In this document: one piece after another, positions 26,095 through 37,229 of the stretch
Layout: each line of letters starts with the position of its first letter
Position numbering within the stretch: position 1 is the first letter of the stretch
NCBI RefSeq assembly: GCF_021887715.1
Contig: NZ_JAIQXX010000001.1
Coordinates: 248,001 to 312,000 of the forward strand
Reading direction: 5' to 3'
DNA: 64,000 nucleotides
Source: Winogradskyella immobilis
GTDB taxonomy: Bacteria > Bacteroidota > Bacteroidia > Flavobacteriales > Flavobacteriaceae
Notes under the pieces: generated by a model
What the model saw: only the letters and a program-made list of their open reading frames with translations
What the model was told of the DNA's origin: nothing
Database searches by the model: none
Position numbers and translations under genes: made by a program

Positions 26095-26977
26095 TGCGGT
26101 GTTGTTAAAAGAAACAGTTGATGGATTGGCAATAAAGCCAGATGGAATATATGTTGATGTCACTTTTGGCGGCGGCGGCCATAGTAGAGAAATCTTAAAT
26201 CAATTAGGTGCAGAAGGAAAGCTTTATGCTTTTGATCAAGATACAGATGCGTTAACAAATGCAATAGATGACGATCGTTTTACATTAATAAATGAAAATT
26301 TCAGATACATAAAACGATTTTTAAGATTTTATGGAGTTAAACAAGTTGATGGAGTTTTAGCAGATTTTGGAGTGTCTTCACATCAATTTGATGTTGCTGA
26401 ACGAGGATTTTCAACACGTTTTGAAGCAGATCTAGATATGCGGATGAATCAGAATAGTTTGCTTTCTGCATATGAGGTTATTAATAATTATACTGAAGAA
26501 CAGCTTAAGGAAGTATTGTTGCAATATGGCGAATTAAGGCAAGCACCTGCAATGGCAAGGGTTATTGTAGAAGCTAGAACGCAGCAAGACATAAAAACAA
26601 GCGAGCAATTAAAATTGGTTTTAAAACGGTTTTTGCAACATAAAAAAGAGAATAAGGTTTTGGCACAAATCTATCAAGCAATTCGTATAGAAGTTAACCA
26701 AGAGCTAGAGGTGCTTAAAGAATTATTACAACAAACACCAGAAGTTTTAAAACAAGGAGGGAGATTAAGTTTTATATCCTATCACTCATTAGAAGATCGA
26801 TTGGTTAAACGATTTATCCGTAATGGTCTTTTTGAAGGTGAACCAGAACGGGACATGTTTGGCAATTTTGAAGTGCCTTTAAAAAAAGTAGGAGGATTAA
26901 TTGTTCCGTCGCAAAATGAAATAAAAGTTAATAGTAGAGCGCGCAGTGCAAAATTGCGAATTGCTGAAAAAATATGA
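26081..26977 (+). CDS. rsmH: 16S rRNA (cytosine1402-N4)-methyltransferase
   Basis: 298 residues from the ATG at 26081 (MEYHNAVLLKETVDGL is the usual beginning); an ATG three codons earlier at 26072 is possible. The SAM-binding motif is VDVTFGGGGHSREIL at about 25-39, and GVSSHQFDVAERGFS is the second typical block. RsmH adds the N4 methyl group to C1402 of 16S rRNA. The start lies inside the end of mraZ and the stop overlaps ftsL by 4 bp (ATGA), so translation is probably coupled. Confidence 0.95.
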   Translation: MEYHNAVLLKETVDGLAIKPDGIYVDVTFGGGGHSREILNQLGAEGKLYAFDQDTDALTNAIDDDRFTLINENFRYIKRFLRFYGVKQVDGVLADFGVSSHQFDVAERGFSTRFEADLDMRMNQNSLLSAYEVINNYTEEQLKEVLLQYGELRQAPAMARVIVEARTQQDIKTSEQLKLVLKRFLQHKKENKVLAQIYQAIRIEVNQELEVLKELLQQTPEVLKQGGRLSFISYHSLEDRLVKRFIRNGLFEGEPERDMFGNFEVPLKKVGGLIVPSQNEIKVNSRARSAKLRIAEKI

Positions 26978-27291
26978 AAAAAGGAATTTACGGCATATTA
27001 AGAGGAACGTTTTTAATCAGTAATGATTCATTTAAAAATTGGCGAATCATTCTTTTTATATCAGGTCTTGCTGTAGTTATGATTGCTAGTGCGCATAGTG
27101 CAGATCAAAAAGTATATGAGATTGCACGAATGACTAATGAGGTAAAAGAATTAAGATCCGCATTTGTGGATGGACGTTCAAAGTTAATGCGATTGAAAAT
27201 GGAATCTACGATTATAGAAAAAGTATCGAGTAAAGGAATAGAAACCTCTGAGATTCCACCAAAAAAAATAAAAGTAAAAGCGCAAGAATAA
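26974..27291 (+). CDS. ftsL: FtsL-like cell division protein
   Basis: 105 residues: short cytoplasmic N-terminus, one membrane segment (about 25-42, ILFISGLAVVMIASA), then a periplasmic helical part with heptad-like Leu/Val/Met spacing (about 45-90). This is the FtsL shape, and the position between rsmH and ftsI is the standard one. FtsL joins FtsB and FtsQ and helps switch on FtsWI. Sequence alone is weak, as usual for this family; synteny carries the call. It overlaps rsmH by 4 bp and is 3 bp before ftsI. Confidence 0.85.
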   Translation: MKKGIYGILRGTFLISNDSFKNWRIILFISGLAVVMIASAHSADQKVYEIARMTNEVKELRSAFVDGRSKLMRLKMESTIIEKVSSKGIETSEIPPKKIKVKAQE

Positions 27292-27294
27292 ACT

Positions 27295-29310
27295 GTGGCA
27301 ACAACGGAAACTAACATATTGCACCGATTGTATTTTATAGCAGGCTGTATGTTTGTCTTTGTGCTTGCGGTAGTGTTTAAATTATGCACTATTCAGTTTG
27401 TGCAAGGAGATAAATATCGCGCAATGGCTCAAAAAAGAACCATTAAAGAAATGGAAATTCCTGCTAATCGTGGTAATGTATATTCTGCAGATGGAAGTTT
27501 ATTAGCGACATCTATTCCAAAATACGATATCCGTATTGATGCAATCCAGCCTAGAGATCAATTTTTTCAGTCTAACATAAAAGCATTGGCAGATTCATTG
27601 TCAAATTATACGGGTAAGTCGTCATCTTTTCATGAGCAAACGATAAGAAAAGCACGTAAAAATAAAAATAGATATTTCCTTTTAGCGCGTAATATTAGCT
27701 ATTCAGATTACATACGTTTACGGAGTTTTCCAATTATAGAAAAAGGAGCGATTAAAGGAGGCTTAATTGTAGAGCAAACTACAAAAAGAGAGCATCCAAT
27801 GGGTGGTATTGCAGAGCGCTCTATTGGTTACGAAAAGATTGATGAAAACGAGTATGCTACACGAGTAGGTATTGATGGGGCTTTTGGGAAAAAATATTTA
27901 AGAGGAGAAAGTGGAAGACGCTTAAAGCAAAAAATAGGAAACGGTAAGTGGAAGCCCATTAGAGATGTTAATGAAGTAGAACCAAAAGATGGTTTAGATA
28001 TATATACAACTATAGATGTTAACATTCAAGACATAGCTCATCATTCTTTATTAGGTCAATTAGAAAAGTATGAGGCCGAACACGGTTGTGTTGTGGTAAT
28101 GGATGTAAAAACAGGAGAAATAAAAGCCATTTCTAATTTAGGGAGAAATACAAATGGTAAATACTATGAGCGTTTAAATTATGCTGTAGGAGAAAGCCAT
28201 GAGCCTGGTTCTACATTTAAGGTTATGGCAATGATGGCTGCTTTAGAGGATAAGGTTATAGATACATCTAGTGTTATAGATACTAAGAATGGACGTAAAA
28301 TGTTTTATGGGCGACCAATTAATGATTCGCATCGTGGTGGCTATGGTAAAATTTCTGCAGCTCGTACTTTGGAGGTGTCTTCAAACATTGGTTTAGCAAC
28401 TATAATTGATGATAATTATTCTAAAAATCCTGAGAAGTTTTTAAAGCGTTTACGACAATGGAAGTTAGATCAACCGTTAGGTGTTTCTATTATAGGTGAA
28501 GGCAAGCCTGTAATTCCAAAACCAGGAGATAAAATATGGAGTAAAAATGCATTGCCGTCTATGGCTTATGGGTATAATATGCAATTAACTCCATTACAAA
28601 CATTAGCATTTTATAATGCCATTGCTAATGATGGCGAATTAATAAAACCGCGTTTTTTAAAAGCGGTTAAAAAATTTGATGAAAATATTGAGGTTTTTGA
28701 AAAAGAAGTTTTAGTCAATAAAATCTGTTCAGATAAAACGTTAAGCGAAATGAAAGCTATACTCAAAAACATTGTTGAGCGTGGCACAGGCGAACGTTTG
28801 TATTCTAAAACATTTTCAATGGCTGGAAAAACAGGTACAGCAAGAACCGATTATGCCAACAATGAAGAATGGCAAAAAAACAAGAAATATATTTCTTCTT
28901 TTTCGGGGTATTTTCCTGCTGAAAACCCAAAATACTCTTGCATCGTTGTTATACATAAACCAAGCTTAGATGTTGGGTATTATGGAGCAGATGTTTCAGG
29001 GCCAGTTTTTAAAAGAATAGCACAAAAAATATTTACGGACACACCATTAATTGATGAGTTAGAATCTTTGGATTATGAGAATTCTCTTGTTGAAGAAGAT
29101 TTTGAAAAATTCAATACGTTTTCAAATACATATAAAACGATTATGCCAAACCTAGTAGGTATGCCTGCAATGGACGCTATGGCTATGCTCGAAAATATGG
29201 AGATTGATATTAAGGTGAAATTAAATGGGAGTGGAGTAGTAAAGAAACAATCCGTGGCAAAAAATATAAAGCTAAAATCTAATCAAACAATTGTTTTAGA
29301 AGCTTCATGA
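27295..29310 (+). CDS. ftsI: Division transpeptidase, penicillin-binding protein with PASTA domain
   Basis: 671 residues from a GTG start. N-terminal membrane anchor (about 13-34), PBP dimer domain (about 50-230), transpeptidase domain (about 265-590) with Ser306 in STFK, SSN at 362-364 and KTGT at 512-515, and one C-terminal PASTA domain (about 615-671). It crosslinks septal cell wall together with FtsW. A PASTA domain on FtsI is usual in Bacteroidota and Gram-positives but absent in E. coli FtsI. It overlaps murE by 4 bp. Confidence 0.93.
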   Translation: MATTETNILHRLYFIAGCMFVFVLAVVFKLCTIQFVQGDKYRAMAQKRTIKEMEIPANRGNVYSADGSLLATSIPKYDIRIDAIQPRDQFFQSNIKALADSLSNYTGKSSSFHEQTIRKARKNKNRYFLLARNISYSDYIRLRSFPIIEKGAIKGGLIVEQTTKREHPMGGIAERSIGYEKIDENEYATRVGIDGAFGKKYLRGESGRRLKQKIGNGKWKPIRDVNEVEPKDGLDIYTTIDVNIQDIAHHSLLGQLEKYEAEHGCVVVMDVKTGEIKAISNLGRNTNGKYYERLNYAVGESHEPGSTFKVMAMMAALEDKVIDTSSVIDTKNGRKMFYGRPINDSHRGGYGKISAARTLEVSSNIGLATIIDDNYSKNPEKFLKRLRQWKLDQPLGVSIIGEGKPVIPKPGDKIWSKNALPSMAYGYNMQLTPLQTLAFYNAIANDGELIKPRFLKAVKKFDENIEVFEKEVLVNKICSDKTLSEMKAILKNIVERGTGERLYSKTFSMAGKTGTARTDYANNEEWQKNKKYISSFSGYFPAENPKYSCIVVIHKPSLDVGYYGADVSGPVFKRIAQKIFTDTPLIDELESLDYENSLVEEDFEKFNTFSNTYKTIMPNLVGMPAMDAMAMLENMEIDIKVKLNGSGVVKKQSVAKNIKLKSNQTIVLEAS

Positions 29311-30770
29311 TAGTATTAAAAGACATATTATATAGAGTAACTATTAATGCCGTAGTAGGTAGTACTAGTATTAATGTTAATAAAGTTGAATTCGACTCTA
29401 GAAAAATAAAGTCTAATGATGTTTTTGTAGCTATTGTGGGTTCGATTAGTGATGGACATAACTATATTTCTAAAGCCATTGAAGATGGTGCAAAAGCAAT
29501 AATTTGTGAAGAATTACCCAAAGCATTAATTGATGATATCACTTATGTTAAGGTTGATGATTCTAATAAAGCTTTGGCTTTTATAGCGGCTAATTATTAC
29601 GAAAATCCTTCTGAGAATTTAAGATTGGTAGGCACAACCGGTACTAATGGTAAAACTACAGTAAGCTCATTATTATATAAACTGTTTAAAAAAGCAGGTT
29701 ATAAAGTAGGTTTATTATCCACGGTTAAAATCATGGTAGATGATAAATTTTATACAACGACACATACAACACCAGATTCCTTGACGATAAACAAGTATTT
29801 AAAGGAAATGAACGATGAAGGTGTAGAGTTTTGCTTTATGGAAGTGAGTTCTCATGGTATTCATCAAAGCAGAACAGAAGGCTTGCAGTTTGAAGGTGGA
29901 ATATTCACCAATTTATCTCATGATCATTTAGATTACCATAACACATTTGCAGAATATAGAGATGTTAAAAAAACATTCTTCGATCAGTTATCTAAAACAG
30001 CTTTTGCGTTGGTAAATGTAGACGATAAAAATGGTTTGGTAATGTTGCAAAATACCAAGGCCAAAAAATACACTTATGCATTAAAAACTTATGCAGATTA
30101 CAAAGCTCAGATTTTAGAAAATCAATTTAGTGGTTTGTTATTAAAGTTAAATGATAATGAATTGTGGAGTAAACTTATCGGTAATTTTAATGCATACAAT
30201 CTTTTGGCAATATACGCTACTGCGGAATTGTTAGGCTTAGAACGTGTTGAAAGTTTAAAATTAATTAGTGAATTAGAAAGTGTAAATGGTCGTTTTGAGT
30301 ATTTAGTTTCAGATGAAAAGATTACAGCAATTGTAGATTATGCGCATACGCCAGATGCTTTAAAAAATGTATTAGAAACGATTAATACCATTCGTACTAA
30401 GAATGAAGAATTGATTACTGTTGTAGGATGTGGAGGAGATAGAGATGTTGCTAAGCGTCCAAAGATGGGTTATATAGCTTCGGCATTAAGCTCTAAAGTT
30501 ATTTTTACTAGCGATAATCCACGTAGTGAAGATCCGCAATCTATTATTGAAGCTATTGAAGCTGGTGTAGAACCTCAAAATTTCAAAAAAGTTGTATCAA
30601 TAACTGATCGTAAGCAAGCAATAAAAACTGCTTGTCAAATGGCGCAACCTAAAGACATTATTCTTATTGCAGGAAAAGGACATGAAACTTATCAGGAAGT
30701 TAATGGAAAACGAACAGATTTTGATGATTACAAAATTGTACAAGAATTTTTAAAACAATTACAGAAATGA
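29307..30770 (+). CDS. murE: UDP-MurNAc-tripeptide synthetase, diaminopimelate-adding
   Basis: 487 residues, three-domain Mur ligase. The ATP motif GTTGTNGKTT is at about 109-118. DNPRSEDP begins at Asp403; this DNPR sequence is the mark of enzymes that add meso-diaminopimelate and not lysine, so the cell wall should contain diaminopimelate. The start overlaps the ftsI stop by 4 bp (ATGA). After murE there is a 90-bp gap without a recognisable element before mraY. Confidence 0.95.
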   Translation: MIVLKDILYRVTINAVVGSTSINVNKVEFDSRKIKSNDVFVAIVGSISDGHNYISKAIEDGAKAIICEELPKALIDDITYVKVDDSNKALAFIAANYYENPSENLRLVGTTGTNGKTTVSSLLYKLFKKAGYKVGLLSTVKIMVDDKFYTTTHTTPDSLTINKYLKEMNDEGVEFCFMEVSSHGIHQSRTEGLQFEGGIFTNLSHDHLDYHNTFAEYRDVKKTFFDQLSKTAFALVNVDDKNGLVMLQNTKAKKYTYALKTYADYKAQILENQFSGLLLKLNDNELWSKLIGNFNAYNLLAIYATAELLGLERVESLKLISELESVNGRFEYLVSDEKITAIVDYAHTPDALKNVLETINTIRTKNEELITVVGCGGDRDVAKRPKMGYIASALSSKVIFTSDNPRSEDPQSIIEAIEAGVEPQNFKKVVSITDRKQAIKTACQMAQPKDIILIAGKGHETYQEVNGKRTDFDDYKIVQEFLKQLQK

Positions 30771-30860
30771 GCATTTACAGAATACTCATATTAACAAAAA
30801 TGTTTAATGGCGAATTACATCTGTCCATTAGTAATAATATAAAACACCAGATGAATTAAT

Positions 30861-32102
30861 ATGCTATACTACCTATTTGAATATTTAGAGCAGCAGTTCC
30901 AATTTCCTGGAGCAACACTTTTTGGTTACTTAACTTTTAGGGCAGCTATAGCTATGATTTTGTCTTTGTTGATTTCTATAGTCTATGGGAAACGTATTAT
31001 ACGATTTTTGCAAAAACAACAAGTTGGTGAAACCATTAGAGATTTAGGTTTAGAAGGTCAGGCAGAAAAAGCAGGTACGCCAACTATGGGTGGAATTATC
31101 ATCATTTTAGCAACGTTGATTCCTGTTGTTTTATTAGCTAAGCTGGAAAATATTTATATCATCCTACTTATTGTAACAACCCTATGGATGGGAGTTATTG
31201 GGTTTATAGATGATTATATTAAAAAGTTTAAAAATGATAAAGAAGGCTTAAAAGGAAGATTCAAAATTTTAGGACAAGTAGGTTTGGGAGTAATTATAGG
31301 TACAACTTTATTTTTTCATCAAGATGTAACGATGAAAGAAAAATTACCAATAGAAGAGCAACAGGTGTTATTAGCTCAAGACCCAAATATTGCTCCTTCA
31401 AAATTATTTAAGGCTGAAGAAAAATCTACAAAAACAACGATTCCTTTTGTTAAAAATAATGAGTTTGATTATGCAGACTTAGTAACGTGGATTAGTCCAG
31501 ATTTAGAAAAGTACGCTTGGATTATTTTCATTTTAGCAGCCATAATCATCATTACTGCAGTTTCAAACGGTGCCAATTTAACAGATGGTATTGATGGTCT
31601 CGCAGCTGGGACTTCTGCTATAATAGTGCTTACGCTAGGGATTTTTGCTTGGGTTTCAGGTAATATCATTTTTTCTGAATACTTAGATATTATGTATATC
31701 CCACGTGTAGAAGAAATCACAATATATATCGCAGCCTTTGTAGGAGCTTTAATCGGATTTTTATGGTACAATACATATCCAGCTCAAGTTTTTATGGGTG
31801 ATACAGGAAGTTTAACTATAGGAGGCATTATAGCAGTAATAGCTATTGCAGTCCGTAAAGAATGGTTAATACCAATTCTATGCGGCATTTTCTTAGCAGA
31901 GAATTTATCTGTGATTATGCAGGTGAGTTATTTTAAATATACACGAAAAAAATTCGGTGAAGGCAGACGCATATTTAAGATGTCTCCATTGCATCATCAT
32001 TATCAAAAATCAGGATATCACGAGAGTAAAATAGTAACACGATTCTGGATTGTAGGAATTCTGTTGGCCATCTTAACCATTGTGACATTGAAAATTAGAT
32101 AA
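30861..32102 (+). CDS. mraY: Phospho-MurNAc-pentapeptide transferase
   Basis: 413 residues, ten membrane segments. Family motifs are [11 protein letters not shown] (about 72-82), [14 protein letters not shown] (about 113-126) and [13 protein letters not shown] (about 236-248, catalytic Asp residues), with [14 protein letters not shown] near 375-388. It makes lipid I at the inner membrane. Compared with E. coli MraY (360 residues) it has a soluble insert of about 50-60 residues at about 155-210 ([13 protein letters not shown] onwards), which Bacteroidota forms are known to carry. A REP-like palindrome separates it from murD. Confidence 0.95.
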   Translation: MLYYLFEYLEQQFQFPGATLFGYLTFRAAIAMILSLLISIVYGKRIIRFLQKQQVGETIRDLGLEGQAEKAGTPTMGGIIIILATLIPVVLLAKLENIYIILLIVTTLWMGVIGFIDDYIKKFKNDKEGLKGRFKILGQVGLGVIIGTTLFFHQDVTMKEKLPIEEQQVLLAQDPNIAPSKLFKAEEKSTKTTIPFVKNNEFDYADLVTWISPDLEKYAWIIFILAAIIIITAVSNGANLTDGIDGLAAGTSAIIVLTLGIFAWVSGNIIFSEYLDIMYIPRVEEITIYIAAFVGALIGFLWYNTYPAQVFMGDTGSLTIGGIIAVIAIAVRKEWLIPILCGIFLAENLSVIMQVSYFKYTRKKFGEGRRIFKMSPLHHHYQKSGYHESKIVTRFWIVGILLAILTIVTLKIR

Positions 32103-32108
32103 TGTTTT

Positions 32109-32135
32109 CCTGCGAGGTTTTAAAAACCTTGTAGG
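32109..32135. repeat. REP-like palindrome between mraY and murD
   Basis: CCTGCGAGGTTTT and AAAACCTTGTAGG arms, almost perfect if two G-U pairs are allowed, 27 nt. It has the form of the AGGTTTTTAAAACCT dispersed repeats common between genes in Flavobacteriaceae. As RNA it could be a weak terminator or an mRNA-stabilising hairpin inside the dcw transcript. The rest of the 142-bp gap shows nothing recognisable. Confidence 0.55.
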
Positions 32136-32244
32136 TATAAAATAAAGAGATAAAGTGAAACATTCATGACTAAAATATAATTATATAAGGAAATGATTAT
32201 GTGGATGTTACATGTGAAAAATAAAGAACAATAGGTAGAAACAC

Positions 32245-33576
32245 ATGAAACGATTAGTCATTTTAGGAGGTGGAGAAAGTGGAATCGGTACAGCGCTTTT
32301 AGGAAAAGCAAAAGGATTTGAAGTTTTTGTTTCTGATAATGGGAACATAAAGCAAAATTACAAGGACGTTCTTATACATAATGAGATTGAATGGGAAGAC
32401 GAAAAACATACAGAATCAAAAATTCTGAATGCCGATTTGGTGATGAAAAGTCCAGGAATACCAGATTATGTAACACTAGTTAAGAAATTAATAGAAAAAG
32501 GTATTTCGGTTATTTCAGAAATTGAATTTGCATCAAAGTATACTAATGCAACACTTATAGGAATAACAGGAAGCAATGGTAAAACAACTACAGCAAGTTT
32601 AACACATCATTTACTTAAACAAGATTTAGATGTTGGATTGGCAGGTAATATCGGAGACAGTTTTGCAAAACAAATGCTAGATCATAACCACCAAAACTAT
32701 GTATTGGAGATTAGCAGTTTTCAATTAGATGGTATTAAAAATTTTCAACCACATATTGCTGTTTTAACCAATATTACACCAGATCATTTAGATCGCTACG
32801 ATTACAACTTTGACAATTATATAGCTTCAAAATTCAGAATCGTAGAGAATCAAACAAAGGATGATTATTTCATCTATGATGCCGATGATCCTGTTATAGA
32901 AAATAGGATGAATACGCATCCTATTCAATCAAAAAAACTACCATTTTCATTAACTAAACGTATTGAGAATGGAGCTTATATAAATAAAGAAACAATAATA
33001 ATAACAATTGATAATAATCAAATAACTATGCCAATAAAAAAACTCGCACTAGACGGAAAACACAATATAAAGAATGCCATGGCGGCATCTACCGTTGCGC
33101 ATTTGCTTAAAATTAGAAAGCAAACCATCCGGGAAAGTTTAGAAAACTTTCAAGGAGTAGAACATCGATTAGAAAATGTACTTCGTATTAATAAAGTGCA
33201 ATACATAAACGATTCAAAAGCTACTAATGTTAACGCAACTTATTTTGCTTTAGAAAGCATGGATGCACCTACTGTTTGGATTGTAGGAGGTGAAGATAAA
33301 GGCAATGATTATAAAGAATTATTTCCTTTTGTAAATGAAAAAGTAAAAGCGATTATTTGTCTGGGTGTTAATAATGAAAAATTAATGAATGCTTTTGGTA
33401 ATATGGTTGATGTTATTATTGAAACTCAGTTTATGAGCGAAGCAGTTAAAGTAGCATATAAGGTAGCTTCGGCAGGTGACAATGTGTTGTTGTCGCCAGC
33501 ATGTGCAAGTTTTGATTTGTTTGAGAATTATGAAGATAGAGGACGTCAATTTAAAGATGCAGTACGCAATTTATAA
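32245..33576 (+). CDS. murD: UDP-MurNAc-L-alanine:D-glutamate ligase
   Basis: 443 residues. N-terminal Rossmann motif LGGGESGIGTALLG, ATP motif GITGSNGKTTT at about 106-116, and NDSKATNVNATYFALESMD at about 318-336 typical of MurD. It adds D-glutamate in cytoplasmic cell-wall precursor synthesis. Length is normal. It is 142 bp after mraY, the largest gap in the dcw cluster, and 17 bp before ftsW. Confidence 0.95.
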   Translation: MKRLVILGGGESGIGTALLGKAKGFEVFVSDNGNIKQNYKDVLIHNEIEWEDEKHTESKILNADLVMKSPGIPDYVTLVKKLIEKGISVISEIEFASKYTNATLIGITGSNGKTTTASLTHHLLKQDLDVGLAGNIGDSFAKQMLDHNHQNYVLEISSFQLDGIKNFQPHIAVLTNITPDHLDRYDYNFDNYIASKFRIVENQTKDDYFIYDADDPVIENRMNTHPIQSKKLPFSLTKRIENGAYINKETIIITIDNNQITMPIKKLALDGKHNIKNAMAASTVAHLLKIRKQTIRESLENFQGVEHRLENVLRINKVQYINDSKATNVNATYFALESMDAPTVWIVGGEDKGNDYKELFPFVNEKVKAIICLGVNNEKLMNAFGNMVDVIIETQFMSEAVKVAYKVASAGDNVLLSPACASFDLFENYEDRGRQFKDAVRNL

Positions 33577-33593
33577 TACATATAGTTAAGTAA

Positions 33594-34787
33594 GTGCAAA
33601 CATTGTTTCAACAAATAAAAGGGGATCGGTTAATATGGGCAATAGCAGCGTTATTGGCTATTTTTTCATTTTTACCTGTGTATTCTGCAGCTAGTAATTT
33701 GGCATATACTGGCGGTTCAGGTAATACATTCACTTATTTTGTAAAACACTTTATGCATTTATTTCTTGGCTTCTCAATTATGTATGGAGTACATAAAGTA
33801 CCCTATAAATATTTTAGAGGTTTATCAATGGTAATGTTACCAATTGTATTTGTATTGCTTATACTAACAGCACTTCAGGGGAATACAATTGGTGGTGCAA
33901 ATGCTAACCGTTGGATTAGAATTCCGTTGGTTAATATGTCTTTTCAAACTTCGACTCTAGCTTCAGTAGTTATAATGGTTTATGTAGCGAGGTATTTATC
34001 AAAGATTAAAGATAAACAGGTTAGTTTTAAAGAAACCATATTACCACTTTGGATTCCAGTATTTATTGTATTAGGTCTTATTCTTCCGTCAAATTTTTCA
34101 ACAACAGCTATTATCTTTTCAATGGTAATGATGTTAGCTTTTATAGGAGGTTACCCAGTGAGGTATTTAGGTTTAATAATTCTTATGGGTATTGTCGGTT
34201 TGGTGTTTTTCGTTTTAATCGCTAAATCTACTACAGGAGCATTAAACGTTAAAGTAACGACTTGGGAAAATAGAATTTTAAATTTCTCTAATGGTGAGGA
34301 TTCAGAAGAAGATTACCAAATAGAGTTAGCAAAAATTGCAATAGCTTCAGGAGGAGTCAATGGTTTAGGGCCAGGAAAGAGTATGCAGAAAAATGCATTA
34401 CCACAATCTTCCTCGGATTTTATTTTTGCAATTATAGTAGAAGAGTATGGGCTTATTGGCGGTTTGTTTTTGCTGATTATGTATTCTTGGTTGCTATTTA
34501 GATTGGTCATTGTATCTCAAAAATCAGATACTATTTTCGGAAAATTATTAGTGTTAGGAGTAGGTTTGCCAATTGTTTTTCAAGCTTTAATTAATATGGC
34601 AGTTGCGGTAGAGCTGTTTCCTGTTACAGGGCAAACATTGCCTTTAATTAGTAGCGGAGGAACCTCTATTTGGATGACATGTCTTGCTATAGGAATTATT
34701 TTAAGTGTCAGCGCTAAGCGCGAAGAAATAAAAGGAAGAGAATTTGAGGAAGATAGTCCTCTAGAAATTTTATCTGAAGCCCAATAA
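33594..34787 (+). CDS. ftsW: Septal peptidoglycan polymerase FtsW
   Basis: 397 residues from a GTG start, about ten membrane segments (SEDS family). Key blocks are [17 protein letters not shown] (about 102-118), [19 protein letters not shown] (about 266-284) and the late [13 protein letters not shown] (about 343-355). FtsW polymerises lipid II at the septum in complex with FtsI. It shares one base with murG (TAATG). Confidence 0.93.
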   Translation: MQTLFQQIKGDRLIWAIAALLAIFSFLPVYSAASNLAYTGGSGNTFTYFVKHFMHLFLGFSIMYGVHKVPYKYFRGLSMVMLPIVFVLLILTALQGNTIGGANANRWIRIPLVNMSFQTSTLASVVIMVYVARYLSKIKDKQVSFKETILPLWIPVFIVLGLILPSNFSTTAIIFSMVMMLAFIGGYPVRYLGLIILMGIVGLVFFVLIAKSTTGALNVKVTTWENRILNFSNGEDSEEDYQIELAKIAIASGGVNGLGPGKSMQKNALPQSSSDFIFAIIVEEYGLIGGLFLLIMYSWLLFRLVIVSQKSDTIFGKLLVLGVGLPIVFQALINMAVAVELFPVTGQTLPLISSGGTSIWMTCLAIGIILSVSAKREEIKGREFEEDSPLEILSEAQ

Positions 34788-35887
34788 TGAGTAACTATAA
34801 AATTATATTATCAGGTGGTGGAACAGGAGGTCATATTTATCCAGCTATTGCTATAGCCAATGAGATTAAATTACGCTATCCGGGTTCAGATTTTCTTTTT
34901 GTTGGCGCTAATGATCGTATGGAAATGGACAAAGTTCCTGAAGCAGGTTATAAAATAGAAGGACTTTGGATTTCAGGATTTCAAAGGAAATTGACGTTAA
35001 AAAACATGATGTTTCCGTTTAAGCTTATTATGAGTTTAATGCGCTCTCAAAAGATTATTAAAACCTTTAAGCCTAATGTGGTGATAGGTACAGGTGGTTT
35101 TGCTAGTGGTCCATTGTTACAAGTGGCAAATTCAAAAAAAGTGCCAACACTTATACAAGAACAGAACTCTTACCCTGGTATTACTAATAAATTATTGAGT
35201 AAAAAAGCAGATACTATTTGTGTAGCGTATGAAGGTTTAGAGCGTTTCTTCCCAAAAGAGAAAATTGTTTTAACGGGTAACCCAATTCGTAAAGATCTAT
35301 TAGAAACAGAGAATAAACATATTGAAGCTAAAGATACATTTGGACTTATACATAGTAAGCATACACTTTTAGTTTTAGGCGGTAGTTTAGGAGCAAGACG
35401 CATTAATATGCTAATAGAAGAAAAACTTGATTTTTTTAAAGCAAATAATGTGCAGCTTATATGGCAATGTGGAAAACTTTATTACGATCAATACAAGCAG
35501 TACAATGCTCTAGAAAATGTTCAAGTACATGCATTTTTAAACACTATGGACATGGCGTATGCATCTGCAGATTTTATAATATCTAGAGCAGGTGCAAGTT
35601 CAGTTTCTGAGTTATGTGTTGTTGGTAAACCTGTGTTTTTTATACCATCACCAAATGTAGCTGAAGATCATCAAACTAAAAATGCTCAAGCGATAGTAGA
35701 TAAAGGTGCAGCGGTACTTATAAAAGAAAAAGATTTAGATACAGTATTTGATGCCACTTTTTTAGAAGTATTAGAATCTGAAGAAAAACAAAGCACACTG
35801 CGTAAAAACATAAAGAAATTAGCATTAATTAATGCAACAAAAGATATCGTAGACGAAGTTGAAAAACTTTTAAAAATAAATGACTGA
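34787..35887 (+). CDS. murG: UDP-GlcNAc:lipid I N-acetylglucosaminyltransferase
   Basis: 366 residues, GT-B fold. The start [17 protein letters not shown] (about 10-26) and the later [17 protein letters not shown] and [17 protein letters not shown] are the family motifs. MurG adds GlcNAc to lipid I to form lipid II on the inner side of the membrane. Length is normal. It overlaps ftsW by 1 bp and murC by 8 bp. Confidence 0.96.
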   Translation: MSNYKIILSGGGTGGHIYPAIAIANEIKLRYPGSDFLFVGANDRMEMDKVPEAGYKIEGLWISGFQRKLTLKNMMFPFKLIMSLMRSQKIIKTFKPNVVIGTGGFASGPLLQVANSKKVPTLIQEQNSYPGITNKLLSKKADTICVAYEGLERFFPKEKIVLTGNPIRKDLLETENKHIEAKDTFGLIHSKHTLLVLGGSLGARRINMLIEEKLDFFKANNVQLIWQCGKLYYDQYKQYNALENVQVHAFLNTMDMAYASADFIISRAGASSVSELCVVGKPVFFIPSPNVAEDHQTKNAQAIVDKGAAVLIKEKDLDTVFDATFLEVLESEEKQSTLRKNIKKLALINATKDIVDEVEKLLKIND

Positions 35888-37229
35888 CACAAAAAATAAT
35901 ATTTACTTTATAGGTATCGGTGGTATCGGTATGAGTGCATTAGCGCGTTATTTTGTGGCTAAAGGAAATACAATAGCAGGTTATGATAAAACACCTTCAG
36001 GTATTACAAATGTATTAGAAGACTTAGGGATTGCGATCTGTTATGAAGATACTATAGATACTATTCCTGAGTTGTATAAAAATGTTGAAACGACTACAGT
36101 TGTTTATACACCAGCAATTCCCGAATCACACATACAGTTAAATTATTTTAAAACCCACAATTTTAAAATACAAAAACGATCAGAAATTCTTGGAGATATT
36201 ACACAAGATACTTTTTGTTTTGCCATTGCTGGTACGCACGGAAAAACAACAACAACAAGTATATTAGGGCATCTTCTTAATAAATGTAATGTAGATATGA
36301 CAGCATTTTTAGGAGGAATTAGTGAGAATTACAATTCTAATTTAATTATCAATGGCACTGAAGTTTCCGTTGTTGAAGCTGACGAATTTGATCGCTCATT
36401 TTTAACCTTATCTCCAGATTTTGCTTGCATTACATCTATGGATGCAGATCATTTAGATATCTATGGAGATGCTTCAGAATTAATTAAAACTTTTGAAGAA
36501 TTTTCAAAAAAAATAAAACCTAACGGGAAACTATTTGTTAAAAATGGTTTGCCAATACAGGGAATAACTTACGGTATAGAAGACGATTCAGACTATACTG
36601 CTAAAAATATTAGAATAGAAAATGGTACTTATATTTTCGATGTAAAAACACCAAAAACTATTCTTAAAAACTTTCAATTTAACCTGCCTGGTAGACATAA
36701 TTTGTCGAATGCATTAATAGCCTTGGCGATGTCTGTAGAATATGGTCTCCCTCAGCCGCAGCTCGCCAACGCTTTAGCATCTTATAAAGGTGTTAAACGA
36801 CGATTTACTTACCAAATTAAAACAGATGAATTGATTTTTATTGATGACTATGCGCATCATCCAGAGGAAATTAATGCAGTGCATCAAGCTGTAAGAGAAA
36901 TGTATCCTAATGATAAAGTCTTGGCTATTTTTCAGCCACATTTATTTACAAGAACGAAAGATTTTGTTGAAGGATTTGCTGAAGCACTTTCGCAATTCGA
37001 TGAAGTTATGCTATTAGACATCTACCCAGCTAGAGAACTACCGATTGAAGGAGTGAATTCTCAGTGGTTATTAGATAAAATTTCTAATGAAAATAAACAA
37101 TTAGTAAGTAAAACGGAATTAATAACTAAATTAAAAGAAATCGATACTAAAATTATAATCACTATAGGTGCCGGAGACATAGGAGAAGAAGCTAAAAAAA
37201 TCAAAAAAGCGTTAAGTATTGCAAGTTAA
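35880..37229 (+). CDS. murC: UDP-MurNAc:L-alanine ligase
   Basis: 449 residues. N-terminal [17 protein letters not shown] motif [10 protein letters not shown] (Lys122), [10 protein letters not shown] and [10 protein letters not shown] are clear MurC motifs. It starts the peptide stem of the cell-wall precursor. It overlaps murG by 8 bp and ftsQ by 11 bp. Confidence 0.96.
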   Translation: MTDTKNNIYFIGIGGIGMSALARYFVAKGNTIAGYDKTPSGITNVLEDLGIAICYEDTIDTIPELYKNVETTTVVYTPAIPESHIQLNYFKTHNFKIQKRSEILGDITQDTFCFAIAGTHGKTTTTSILGHLLNKCNVDMTAFLGGISENYNSNLIINGTEVSVVEADEFDRSFLTLSPDFACITSMDADHLDIYGDASELIKTFEEFSKKIKPNGKLFVKNGLPIQGITYGIEDDSDYTAKNIRIENGTYIFDVKTPKTILKNFQFNLPGRHNLSNALIALAMSVEYGLPQPQLANALASYKGVKRRFTYQIKTDELIFIDDYAHHPEEINAVHQAVREMYPNDKVLAIFQPHLFTRTKDFVEGFAEALSQFDEVMLLDIYPARELPIEGVNSQWLLDKISNENKQLVSKTELITKLKEIDTKIIITIGAGDIGEEAKKIKKALSIAS

